This document shows positions 56,262 through 64,000 of a DNA stretch of 64,000 nt, piece after piece. Source of the DNA: Thermomonas sp. (GTDB lineage Bacteria > Pseudomonadota > Gammaproteobacteria > Xanthomonadales > Xanthomonadaceae); the NCBI RefSeq assembly GCF_023953935.1, contig NZ_JAMLIW010000007.1, forward strand, positions 62,001-126,000. The letters run 5' to 3'. A program made the translations under genes and the position numbers. The notes under the pieces were generated by a model that worked only from the letters and a program-made list of their open reading frames with translations, was not told the origin of the DNA and did no database searches. The first letter of the stretch is position 1; every line of letters begins with the position of its first letter.

Positions 56262-57509
56262 TCACTGTCTGGTCAGCCAGACCGATGGGTTCACCGGCTT
56301 GCCGGCCTGCCGCAGTTCGAAATAGAGCGCCGGCATCGCCTGCCCGCCGGACGATCCGACCGTGGCCACGGCATCTCCCTTGCGCACCACGTCGCCCGCT
56401 TCGCGCAGCAGGCCGTCGTTGTGCGCGTAGAGGCTCATGTAGCCGTTGCCGTGATCGATGATCAGGATCATCCCGTAGCCGGTCATCCAATCGGCGTACA
56501 CCACGGTGCCGTCGGCCACGGCCTGGACCCGGGTGCCCGCCGCCGCCGCAATCAGCACGCCATCGCTGCGGCGACCGTCCGGCATCCGGCCCCCGAAGCC
56601 GGCCAGCAGGTTGCCGGACACCGGCCAGCTCAGGCCGCCGACCCGCGGCGCCGGGGCAGTGGCGACCTGCACGCGCGGCGGCGTGTGCGTGGCCGCGGCA
56701 CCGGTGTCGGCACGCAGGCGCGCTTGCTCACGCTCACGCTCACGCGCCCGTGCCTGCTCACGCGCCGCCTTGGCCGCCGCCGCACGCAGCTGCGCCAGCA
56801 GGGTCTGCAGTGCCTTGGCGTCCTGGCCGAGCGCGCGTTCGCGGCTGGCGCGGTCGCGGTATTGGCGATCGATGCCCGCCAGCAGATCCGCACGCCCCTT
56901 GCGCGCGGCCTGCGCTTGCGCCATCTGCGTCGCCTGAGCCTGGCGCGCCTGCTCCAGTGCCGTGCGCTGTCCGGCAATCTGCGCCTCCAGCGTCTGCAAG
57001 CGGGCGATGTCCTCGGCCAGCACGCGGATCCGCGCCACCTGCGCGCGCTGCAGGTAGCCTTGCAGGATCAGCGCGCGCTCCGCACCCTGCACCCGATCCC
57101 GCGCCAGCAGCGCCTTCAGCGGTGCCGCATCGGCGCCCGCCTGCGCGGCACGCAGCAGCCGCAGCAATTCCGCACGCCGTGATTCCAGATCGCCGCTGTG
57201 ACGGGCGCGCTCGGCTTGCAGCTCCAGCAGACGCCGGTCGGACTGGGCCAGATCATTGCGGGTGCGCTCCAGCGCTTTCTGGGTCGCGCCCACCGTCTCA
57301 TCGGCGGCGCGCAGCTGGCGGCTGGCCGTGCCGCGCTGGCCCTCCAGGCGCCGGCGCTCGGCGGCCACCGCCCGCAGTTCGCTGCGCACGCCCTGCAGGC
57401 GCTGCTGCGCGTCCTGCGCCTGCTGGCCCTGCTGCGCCAAGGCCCCCGGCCCGCCCGCAGCTGCGGCCAGCGTCAGGGCCAAGGCCAGGCTGGCGCTCCG
57501 CCGGCGCAT
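56262..57509 (-). CDS. envC: Murein hydrolase activator EnvC
   Basis: A 415-residue periplasmic protein that activates amidases at the division septum. Signal peptide (SLALALTLAAAAGGPGALA), long coiled coils (about 28-265, rich in Gln, Arg and Ala, with repeated RRxLEGQR-like heptads), and a C-terminal LytM domain (about 300-410, GYGMILIIDHGNGYMSLYAH). The first zinc His-x3-Asp of active M23 peptidases is replaced by RRSDGVLIAA, so the LytM domain is degenerate, as expected for EnvC. The ATG overlaps the gpmI stop (TGATG). Confidence 0.92.
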   Translation of the reverse strand: MRRRSASLALALTLAAAAGGPGALAQQGQQAQDAQQRLQGVRSELRAVAAERRRLEGQRGTASRQLRAADETVGATQKALERTRNDLAQSDRRLLELQAERARHSGDLESRRAELLRLLRAAQAGADAAPLKALLARDRVQGAERALILQGYLQRAQVARIRVLAEDIARLQTLEAQIAGQRTALEQARQAQATQMAQAQAARKGRADLLAGIDRQYRDRASRERALGQDAKALQTLLAQLRAAAAKAAREQARAREREREQARLRADTGAAATHTPPRVQVATAPAPRVGGLSWPVSGNLLAGFGGRMPDGRRSDGVLIAAAAGTRVQAVADGTVVYADWMTGYGMILIIDHGNGYMSLYAHNDGLLREAGDVVRKGDAVATVGSSGGQAMPALYFELRQAGKPVNPSVWLTRQ

Positions 57510-59071
57510 CAGCCCGGCAGCAGCAGGCTGGCGCCGGTCATCTCCGCCGGCTGGGACAGTCCGAGCAGGTCCAGCAGGGTCGGCGCCACGTCGCGCAGCG
57601 CGCCGCCTCCGCGCAGCGTCACCTGGCGATCGCCCAGATACACCAGCGGCACCGGCCCGACCGTGTGCGCGGTATGCGGCTGGCCGGTGACGGGGTCGCG
57701 CATCATCTCGAGGTTGCCGTGGTCGGCGGTGATGACCAGCGCACCGCCGGCCTGCCGCACCGCGGCCACGATCCGGCCGATCGCCGCATCCACCGCTTCC
57801 GCGGCGCGGATGGCGGCCTCCAGGATGCCGCTGTGCCCCACCATGTCGGGGTTGGCGAGGTTGCAGATGATGGCGTCGTAGCGTTGCGTGACGATGGCAT
57901 CGACCAGCCGGGTGGTGACCTCGGCGCAGCTCATCTCCGGCTGCAGGTCGTAGGTAGCGACCTTGGGGCTGGGGACGAGGATGCGCTGCTCGCCCGCGAA
58001 CGGCGTCTCCCGCCCGCCGCTGAAGAAGAAAGTGACGTGGGCGTATTTCTCGGTCTCGGCGATCCGCAGCTGGGTCATGCCTTGTTCGGCCAGCAGTTCA
58101 CCGAAGGTGTGACGCAGGTCATCCGGCGCGAACGCCACCGGCGCCGGCAGCTTGGCGTCGTATTCGGTCAGGCAGACGAACCGCGACAGCGCCGGTCGGC
58201 GGGCATCGAATCCGTCGAACCCCGGCGCAACGAACGCAGCGCTGAGCTGGCGCGCGCGGTCGGCGCGGAAGTTCATGAACACCACCGCATCGCCGTCGCG
58301 GATCGGCTGGCTGCCGTCGAGCACGGTCGGGGCGACGAACTCGTCATTCTCGCCGCGTGCGTAGGCGGCTTGCAGCGCGGCGAGTGCATCGTGCGAATAA
58401 CATTCGGCCTGCGCCTCGACAATGGCATCCCAGCCGCGCCGCACGCGCGCCCAGCGGTGGTCGCGGTCCATCGCGAAATAACGTCCGCCGACGCTGGCGA
58501 TGCGGGCATTGCCCAGCCGTTCGCACAACGCCTGCAGCGCGCGCAGGCTGGCTTCGGCCGAGCGCGGCGGGGTGTCGCGGCCGTCCAGCAGGGCATGCAC
58601 CGCCACCTTCGCCACTTCAAAACGCGCCGCCAGCTCCAGCATCGCGAAGATGTGGCGCTCGTGGCTGTGCACGCCGCCGGGCGAGAGCAGGCCGATCACG
58701 TGCAAGGTGGCGCCGGTTTGCTTGACCGCTTCACAGGCGGCAGTCAGCTCCGGGTTGCCGAAGAAACTGCCGTCCTCGATCGCCGCATCGATCCGGGTCA
58801 AGTCCTGGTACACGATCCGTCCGGCGCCGAGGTTCATGTGCCCCACTTCGGAGTTGCCCATCTGACCATCGGGCAGGCCGACGTGCCGGCCTTCGGTGTG
58901 GATCAAGGTGTGCGGACAGGTCGCCAGCAGGCCGCGCCAGTGCGGCAGCTTTGCCAGCGCCAGCGCGTTGTCCGCGGTTTCCTCACGGTGCCCCCAGCCG
59001 TCCAGAATCAACAGCACCACGGGTTCGGGACGGATCGACGGGGGTTGGGGCACGGGAACTCCTGCAGGCAT
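57509..59071 (-). CDS. gpmI: 2,3-bisphosphoglycerate-independent phosphoglycerate mutase
   Basis: A glycolytic enzyme of 520 residues with two manganese ions that interconverts 3- and 2-phosphoglycerate. Metal Asp and surroundings: [20 protein letters not shown]. The phosphoserine centre is [31 protein letters not shown] and [12 protein letters not shown] are conserved, and [12 protein letters not shown] with [12 protein letters not shown] ends the metal site. The ATG at 59071 is preferred; the frame upstream shows no family sequence. envC and the S41 protease follow, a conserved arrangement. Confidence 0.96.
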   Translation of the reverse strand: MPAGVPVPQPPSIRPEPVVLLILDGWGHREETADNALALAKLPHWRGLLATCPHTLIHTEGRHVGLPDGQMGNSEVGHMNLGAGRIVYQDLTRIDAAIEDGSFFGNPELTAACEAVKQTGATLHVIGLLSPGGVHSHERHIFAMLELAARFEVAKVAVHALLDGRDTPPRSAEASLRALQALCERLGNARIASVGGRYFAMDRDHRWARVRRGWDAIVEAQAECYSHDALAALQAAYARGENDEFVAPTVLDGSQPIRDGDAVVFMNFRADRARQLSAAFVAPGFDGFDARRPALSRFVCLTEYDAKLPAPVAFAPDDLRHTFGELLAEQGMTQLRIAETEKYAHVTFFFSGGRETPFAGEQRILVPSPKVATYDLQPEMSCAEVTTRLVDAIVTQRYDAIICNLANPDMVGHSGILEAAIRAAEAVDAAIGRIVAAVRQAGGALVITADHGNLEMMRDPVTGQPHTAHTVGPVPLVYLGDRQVTLRGGGALRDVAPTLLDLLGLSQPAEMTGASLLLPG

Positions 59072-59235
59072 GGTCTGAAACCACCCGGGAGGTGGCGCCC
59101 TTGAAATTGTAGCGATGCGCCCGTCCGGCGTCGGCCCGTGGCTGACTGGCGGCATAACCCGTGGCGCAAAACCTCGCGCCACGGCGGCCCGCCGCATTGC
59201 TCTAGAATCGATCCATCACCCACGGGAGCCGAAGC

Positions 59236-61002
59236 GTGCGCCATGTCTTGCTGCTGTCGATGATCGCGCTTGCGCTGTGCGGCTGCACCCGCCGCGGCGA
59301 AGGCGCCTTGATCGGCGCCGACGGAACGCGAGACACGCGCGCCGTCACGGCCGTGGCGGGCGATCATGCGTTCTCGCCCGCCATCACCGCCGACGATGTC
59401 GCGGCGCAGGTGCAGATTCTGGCGTCGGATGCTTTCGGCGGCCGCGGACCGGGCAGCGCCGGCGAGGAAAAGACCGTCGATTACATCCGTTCGCAGTTCG
59501 CCCGGATCGGACTGCAGCCCGGCAACGGCGGCAGCTGGTTCCAGACCGTGCCGATGCTGGAAACCACCGCCAACCCCGACACCGCCCTGCATCTGGCCAT
59601 CGGAGACGTTCGCCAGGATCTGGCCTACGGCCGCGACATGATCGCCTGGACCCGCAGCGGCAAGGCGCAGGTCAGTCTCAAGGACAGCCCGCTGGTGTTC
59701 GTCGGCTACGGCGTCGATGCGCCCGAGCGCGGCTGGAACGACTACGCGGATCTGGACGTGCGCGGCAAGACCGTGGTGATGCTGGTCAACGATCCCGGTT
59801 TCCACGTCAATGACCCGACCCTGTTCGATGGCAAGCGGATGACCCTGTACGGGCGCTGGACCTGGAAGTTCGAGGAAGCCGCCCGCCGCGGCGCGGCCGC
59901 CGCGCTGATCATCCACGACGATCGCGGTGCGGCCTACGGTTGGGACGTGGTAAAGAATTCCTGGTCCGGCCCGCAGTACGACCTGCGCCCCGGGGACGAT
60001 GCGTCACCGCGTCTGCCGGTGCAAGGCTGGATCACCCAGGCCGCGGCCGACGCCCTGTTCAAGGCCGCCGGCCTGGATCTGACCACCCTGCGCGCGGCCG
60101 CCAGCCGGCCCGGCTTCAAGCCGGTCCCGCTCAATGCCCAGGCTTCGCTCGACCTGCGCAGCCGCACTGTCGAGAAAACCTCGCGCAACGTGCTCGGCTT
60201 GCTGCCGGGAAGCAGCGCGGCCGACGAGGCGGTCGTGTACATGGCGCACTGGGACCATCTGGGCACCCACTCCGACGCATCCGGCGACAACATCTACAAC
60301 GGCGCCGTGGACAACGCCACCGGCGTCGCCGGCCTCCTTGAACTGGCCGAAGCCTTCGCCAACGCCCGCCCGCGGCCGGCGCGCTCGATCCTGTTCCTGG
60401 CCGTCACTCTGGAGGAGTCCGGCCTGCTCGGCTCCAGCTATTACGTCGCCCATCCGGTCTTTCCGCTGGCGCGCACCGTCGGCGTGATCAACATCGATGC
60501 CCTCGAACCAATCGGCCGGGCCAGCGATCTGGTCGTGGTCGGCAAGGGCGGATCGCAGCTGGAAGACCTGCTGCAGACCGCGCTTGCGCGTCAGGGCCGG
60601 CGCATGGTGGACGAAAGCGACGTGACGGCGGGCTACTACTTCCGCTCCGATCACTTCAGCTTCGCCAAGGCCGGGGTTCCGGCGCTCTATGTCAACAGCG
60701 GAGGCGACCTGCGCGAAGGCGGCACCGCGGCGGGATTGGTCGCCAGCCAAGACTATGGCGAACACCGCTACCACAAGCCCGGCGACCAGTACGACCCGGC
60801 CACCTGGAAGCTCGACGGCATCGTCGAGGATTTGCAAGCCCTGTACTCGGTGGGTTCCAGCCTGGCAAACGGCGCCCAGTGGCCGAACTGGCGCACCGGC
60901 AACCCCTTCAAGGCCGCGCGCGACGCGATGCGTCCGCCCGCACCTGCTCCGGCCGCAGCGACCGCCAAACCCGGCGCGCCCACGCGACAACCGGCACACT
61001 GA
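59236..61002 (+). CDS. M28 family metallopeptidase, lipoprotein
   Basis: A 588-residue zinc aminopeptidase-like lipoprotein. The lipobox LCGC puts the lipidated Cys near residue 17 after MRHVLLLSMIALA. A protease-associated-type insertion lies about 130-260. Metal and catalytic residues: VYMAHWDHLGTH (His and Asp), GAVDNATGVAGLLELAEAF (bridging Asp), TLEESGLLGS (general base Glu and ligand Glu), NIDALEPIG (Asp) and FRSDHFSFAKAGVPALY (His). It starts with GTG at 59236 with GGGAG upstream. The N-terminal AADDVAAQVQILASDAFGGR-like block is typical of the subgroup. Substrate unknown. Confidence 0.92.
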   Translation: MRHVLLLSMIALALCGCTRRGEGALIGADGTRDTRAVTAVAGDHAFSPAITADDVAAQVQILASDAFGGRGPGSAGEEKTVDYIRSQFARIGLQPGNGGSWFQTVPMLETTANPDTALHLAIGDVRQDLAYGRDMIAWTRSGKAQVSLKDSPLVFVGYGVDAPERGWNDYADLDVRGKTVVMLVNDPGFHVNDPTLFDGKRMTLYGRWTWKFEEAARRGAAAALIIHDDRGAAYGWDVVKNSWSGPQYDLRPGDDASPRLPVQGWITQAAADALFKAAGLDLTTLRAAASRPGFKPVPLNAQASLDLRSRTVEKTSRNVLGLLPGSSAADEAVVYMAHWDHLGTHSDASGDNIYNGAVDNATGVAGLLELAEAFANARPRPARSILFLAVTLEESGLLGSSYYVAHPVFPLARTVGVINIDALEPIGRASDLVVVGKGGSQLEDLLQTALARQGRRMVDESDVTAGYYFRSDHFSFAKAGVPALYVNSGGDLREGGTAAGLVASQDYGEHRYHKPGDQYDPATWKLDGIVEDLQALYSVGSSLANGAQWPNWRTGNPFKAARDAMRPPAPAPAAATAKPGAPTRQPAH

Positions 61003-61031
61003 CCCCACCCATCGTCCATCGGAGCCAAGCC

Positions 61032-61424
61032 ATGGTGATTGCCTACTGGTGCATCCTGATCGCCGCCGCCCTGCCCTACCTGTGGGCGGTCATCGCCAAG
61101 ATGGCGGTACCGGGCTACAACAACAAGGACCCGCGCGGCTGGATCGCCAGGCAGGACAGCTATCGGGTGCGCAATGCCTACAGCGCGCATCTGAACGCCT
61201 TCGAAGCGTTCCCCGCCTTCGCCGCCGCCGTGCTGATGGCGCAGTTCACCCAGGTCGATCCGCAGCGGGTCGCCTGGCTGGCGCTGGCCTTCGTCGCCTT
61301 CCGGATCCTGCACGGCGTGTTCTACGTCACCGTCCAGCAGGCGCTGCGCAGCCTGTGCTGGTTCGGCGGTTTCGCCTGCGTGATCGCGCTGATGGCCTCG
61401 GCCGCGCTGCGCGTCGGCGGCTGA
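61032..61424 (+). CDS. MAPEG family membrane protein
   Basis: A 130-residue protein with four membrane helices. The MAPEG pattern is clear: RVRNAYSAHLNAFEAFPAFA in the second helix region, followed by AVLMAQFTQ and FRILHGVFYVTVQQALRSLC. Eukaryotic MAPEG proteins act on glutathione and eicosanoids; most bacterial members, including this MAPEG/YecN-like type, have unknown functions. The ATG at 61032 has GGAG upstream. It lies 30 bases after the M28 gene. Confidence 0.87.
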   Translation: MVIAYWCILIAAALPYLWAVIAKMAVPGYNNKDPRGWIARQDSYRVRNAYSAHLNAFEAFPAFAAAVLMAQFTQVDPQRVAWLALAFVAFRILHGVFYVTVQQALRSLCWFGGFACVIALMASAALRVGG

Positions 61425-61480
61425 GGCAGAATCTCCTCGCAGAACCATCCCATCGTCCCGCCCCTGCCCAGGATCGTCCC

Positions 61481-61966
61481 GTGAGCTACGTCGAATCCGT
61501 CATCGTCCCCGGCGAAAAGATCATCGCGCGGGCCCGCACCCACTGGTTCATCTACCTGCCCTCGCTGTTCTGGCTGGTGCTGGGCGGCGTGCTGTCGCTG
61601 CTGCTGCCGCTGCCGTTTGCGGTGCTGGGCTACGTGGTACTGGCGGGCGCCCTCTTCCTCGTGCTGAAGGCCTGGATCTACGTCCACTCCACCGAGCTGG
61701 CCGTCACCAGCAGCCGGGTGATCGCCAAGTTCGGCTTCATCAGCCGTGAAACCGTGGAGCTCCAGCACAGCAAGGTCGAAAGCCTGCAGGTGAATCAGAC
61801 CATCCTTGGCCGCCTGTTCGACTACGGCAGCGTGGTGATCACCGGCTCGGGCGGCACCCACGCGCCGATTCCCTACATCGCCAATCCGCTGAACTTCCGC
61901 AGCGCTGCACTGACCGGAATGGAAGCAGTGGTCCAGGAAGGCGCGGCGGCGCACGATTCCGATTGA
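61481..61966 (+). CDS. PH (bPH2/YdbT-like) domain membrane protein
   Basis: A 161-residue protein: a short N-terminal strand (VESVIVPGEKIIARARTHW), a paired membrane segment (IYLPSLFWLVLGGVLSLLLP and the following 20 residues), then a bacterial PH domain. The PH part has YVHSTELAVTSSRVIAKFGF, ETVELQHSKVESLQVNQTIL and GRLFDYGSVVITGSGGTH, which is the YdbT/bPH2 signature. Function unknown; members are thought to act at the membrane. It starts with GTG and its stop overlaps the upstream end of the next reading frame by a few bases. Confidence 0.85.
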   Translation: MSYVESVIVPGEKIIARARTHWFIYLPSLFWLVLGGVLSLLLPLPFAVLGYVVLAGALFLVLKAWIYVHSTELAVTSSRVIAKFGFISRETVELQHSKVESLQVNQTILGRLFDYGSVVITGSGGTHAPIPYIANPLNFRSAALTGMEAVVQEGAAAHDSD

Positions 61967-62001
61967 GCGGCATCCACGCCGTTCCCGCCGGAGCGCCTGC
62001 G

Positions 62002-62505
62002 ATGCTCCAGAAGTTCCTGCTCTGCGTCCTGCTGGCGTGGTTGCTGCCCGCAGGCGCCACTTCGCCACAGGCGGTCAGGGTGGGCCTGGTGCGGGTGGAC
62101 AAGGCCGCGCGCACCCTGAGCCTGATCGGAAATGGCGTGGTGCTGCACCGGTTTTCGATTCGTCTCGGCGGCGCGCCGATCGGGCACAAGCAGCGCGAGG
62201 GCGACCGTCGTACCCCGGAAGGCCGCTACCTGCTGGATTTCCGCAAGGCCGACAGCGCGTTCTATCGCGCCATCCATGTGTCCTATCCGAACCGCCAGGA
62301 TCGCGCCAACGCACGCCGACTCGGGGTGCCCCCGGGTGGCGCGATCATGATCCACGGCCAACCCAATGGACTGCGCTTGGAGGCGGATTCAACCACGACC
62401 ATCCCGTATGACTGGACCGACGGCTGCATCGCGTTGTCGAACGCGGACATGACGACGCTGTGGAACCTGGTGCGGGTGCCCACGCCGATCGAGATCGTGC
62501 CATGA
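62002..62505 (+). CDS. L,D-transpeptidase (YkuD) family protein
   Basis: A 167-residue exported enzyme with signal peptide [20 protein letters not shown]. The YkuD domain spans most of the mature protein: [43 protein letters not shown] with the first His, and [13 protein letters not shown] with the catalytic Cys. Asp replaces the common His before GC, as in the small YafK-like branch. It would form or cut L,D peptide bonds in peptidoglycan or attach lipoproteins. The ATG at 62002 has GGAG upstream; a TTG at 61963 would add 13 residues. It overlaps the macro gene by ATGA. Confidence 0.87.
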   Translation: MLQKFLLCVLLAWLLPAGATSPQAVRVGLVRVDKAARTLSLIGNGVVLHRFSIRLGGAPIGHKQREGDRRTPEGRYLLDFRKADSAFYRAIHVSYPNRQDRANARRLGVPPGGAIMIHGQPNGLRLEADSTTTIPYDWTDGCIALSNADMTTLWNLVRVPTPIEIVP

Positions 62506-63023
62506 GCCCGGGTCAGACCATGCCGCAGATCGAAGCACTCCTGGGCGACATCACCACCCTCGCCGTCGATGCCATCGTCAATGCCGCCAACCCGTCCCTG
62601 CTCGGCGGTGGCGGCGTCGACGGCGCGATCCACCGCGCCGCCGGCCCGGGGCTGCTGGAGGAATGCCGGCAATTGGGCGGCTGCGCCACCGGCCAGGCCA
62701 AGCTGACCGCAGGCCATGGCTTGCCGGCGCGGCATGTGATCCATACCGTCGGCCCGTATTGGCGTGGCGGGCAAGCAGGTGAGCCGGAACTGCTGGCCGC
62801 CTGTTATGCCAATGCACTGGCGCTGGCCGAGGCGCACGGGTTGCATTCGATCGCGTTTCCTGCGATCAGCACCGGCGTCTACGGCTATCCCAAAGGGGCG
62901 GCCACCCGGGTCGCGGTGACCACGGTGCGCGGCTTTCCTGCACAGTCCCTGCAGCGGGTGGTGTTCTGCTGTTTCAGCGGCACGGACCTGACGCTGTATC
63001 GCGAGTGCCTCGCCCGTATCTGA
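62502..63023 (+). CDS. Macro domain O-acetyl-ADP-ribose deacetylase
   Basis: A 173-residue YmdB-type macro domain that hydrolyses O-acetyl-ADP-ribose or binds ADP-ribose. Signature residues: [20 protein letters not shown] with the catalytic Asn-Ala-Ala-Asn region, [32 protein letters not shown], and [17 protein letters not shown] for phosphate binding. Coupling by ATGA to an exported L,D-transpeptidase gene is odd because the compartments differ. No PARP-like or sirtuin gene is beside it. Confidence 0.93.
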   Translation: MSPGQTMPQIEALLGDITTLAVDAIVNAANPSLLGGGGVDGAIHRAAGPGLLEECRQLGGCATGQAKLTAGHGLPARHVIHTVGPYWRGGQAGEPELLAACYANALALAEAHGLHSIAFPAISTGVYGYPKGAATRVAVTTVRGFPAQSLQRVVFCCFSGTDLTLYRECLARI

Positions 63024-63049
63024 GCCGCCACGCTTCCTTGGGCAAGTCC

Positions 63050-63075
63050 GTCATCCTCGCGCAAGCGGTGATGAC
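63050..63075. repeat. GTCATC intergenic palindrome
   Basis: GTCATC at 63050-63055 and GATGAC at 63070-63075 with partly paired CTCGCGCAAGCG between them, and flanking CCTTGGG and CCCAAGG arms further out. It lies between the convergent macro and murA genes. Its shape resembles the common GTCATTCCCGCG-type repeats. Confidence 0.6.
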
Positions 63076-63100
63076 CCAAGGACGGCAACTCCCCGCCGCC

Positions 63101-64000
<900 letters not shown>

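Noticed and set aside
54729-57182. A plus-strand open frame of 817 codons across the S41 protease and envC
   Set aside because: It is composition driven and antisense to two genes with clear motifs.
56262-57509. EnvC LytM domain lacking zinc ligands as a novelty
   Set aside because: Degeneration of the zinc site is the normal state of EnvC amidase activators.

Overview
The window is a high-GC chromosomal segment of a gammaproteobacterium, most likely of the Lysobacterales/Xanthomonadales. The evidence is the gene content and order: engB - cytochrome c4 - two DsbA proteins - EEP nuclease; a monothiol glutaredoxin fused to a rhodanese; rpsU-yqeY-dnaG; an aa3 oxidase locus with CtaG, Cox15 and SURF1; and GTAGGAG-type and GTGATTC-type intergenic repeats. 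The family assignment is inference. Genes are densely packed, with many ATGA, GTGA and TGATG overlaps that suggest translational coupling.

Layout. 1-3158 is a graveyard of mobile and restriction genes. It holds a shattered SRA-like/HNH endonuclease, a second shattered HNH gene, a decayed IS3-family element with recognisable inverted ends, a truncated IS407-like IS3 element and an IS30 remnant, apparently nested in one another. 3159-16075 carries maeB, a DUF1704/MATCAP-like protein, rsgA, a large propeller-GGDEF sensor, an AlaA-type aminotransferase, the glutaredoxin-rhodanese fusion, DUF924, DegV and a Dph6-like PP-loop protein. 16072-16159 is a REPIN-like palindrome that supplies the stop codons of both convergent neighbours. 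16156-21192 (minus) groups gshA, a pirin, glutathione-dependent formaldehyde dehydrogenase, an NAD(P)-binding protein and S-formylglutathione hydrolase, which links glutathione synthesis with formaldehyde detoxification.

21292-29421 holds envelope, redox and RNA functions: engB, cytochrome c4, DsbA, a DsbA-like lipoprotein, an EEP nuclease, a TSUP transporter, slt and cca. 29398-32540 (minus) is a tightly overlapping operon folB - SDR - PTPS-like - MidA-like - VanZ-like. Heptamer repeats separate it from tsaD; they encode the last residues and the stop of TsaD and touch the folB start codon. 33746-36857 is rpsU-yqeY-GNAT-dnaG; rpoD does not follow.

38059-46741 is the cytochrome c oxidase locus (minus): ctaC, ctaD, a 45-residue membrane protein, ctaG, ctaE, then SURF1, a membrane-anchored assembly-like protein, Cox15, CtaB and alkB. 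One DUF2909 gene lies on the opposite strand between the two halves. A near-perfect FNR/Anr-type box lies between ctaC and the divergent putA. 46969-64000 continues with putA, a PDZ/GAF-like membrane sensor without a kinase domain, FadL, a rhomboid protease, a CtpA-type protease, EnvC, GpmI, an M28 lipoprotein peptidase, a MAPEG protein, a PH-domain protein, an L,D-transpeptidase, a macro-domain protein and the C-terminal part of MurA, which is cut by the window edge. I saw no tRNA, rRNA or CRISPR array. No intact gene interrupts the 1-900 stretch.
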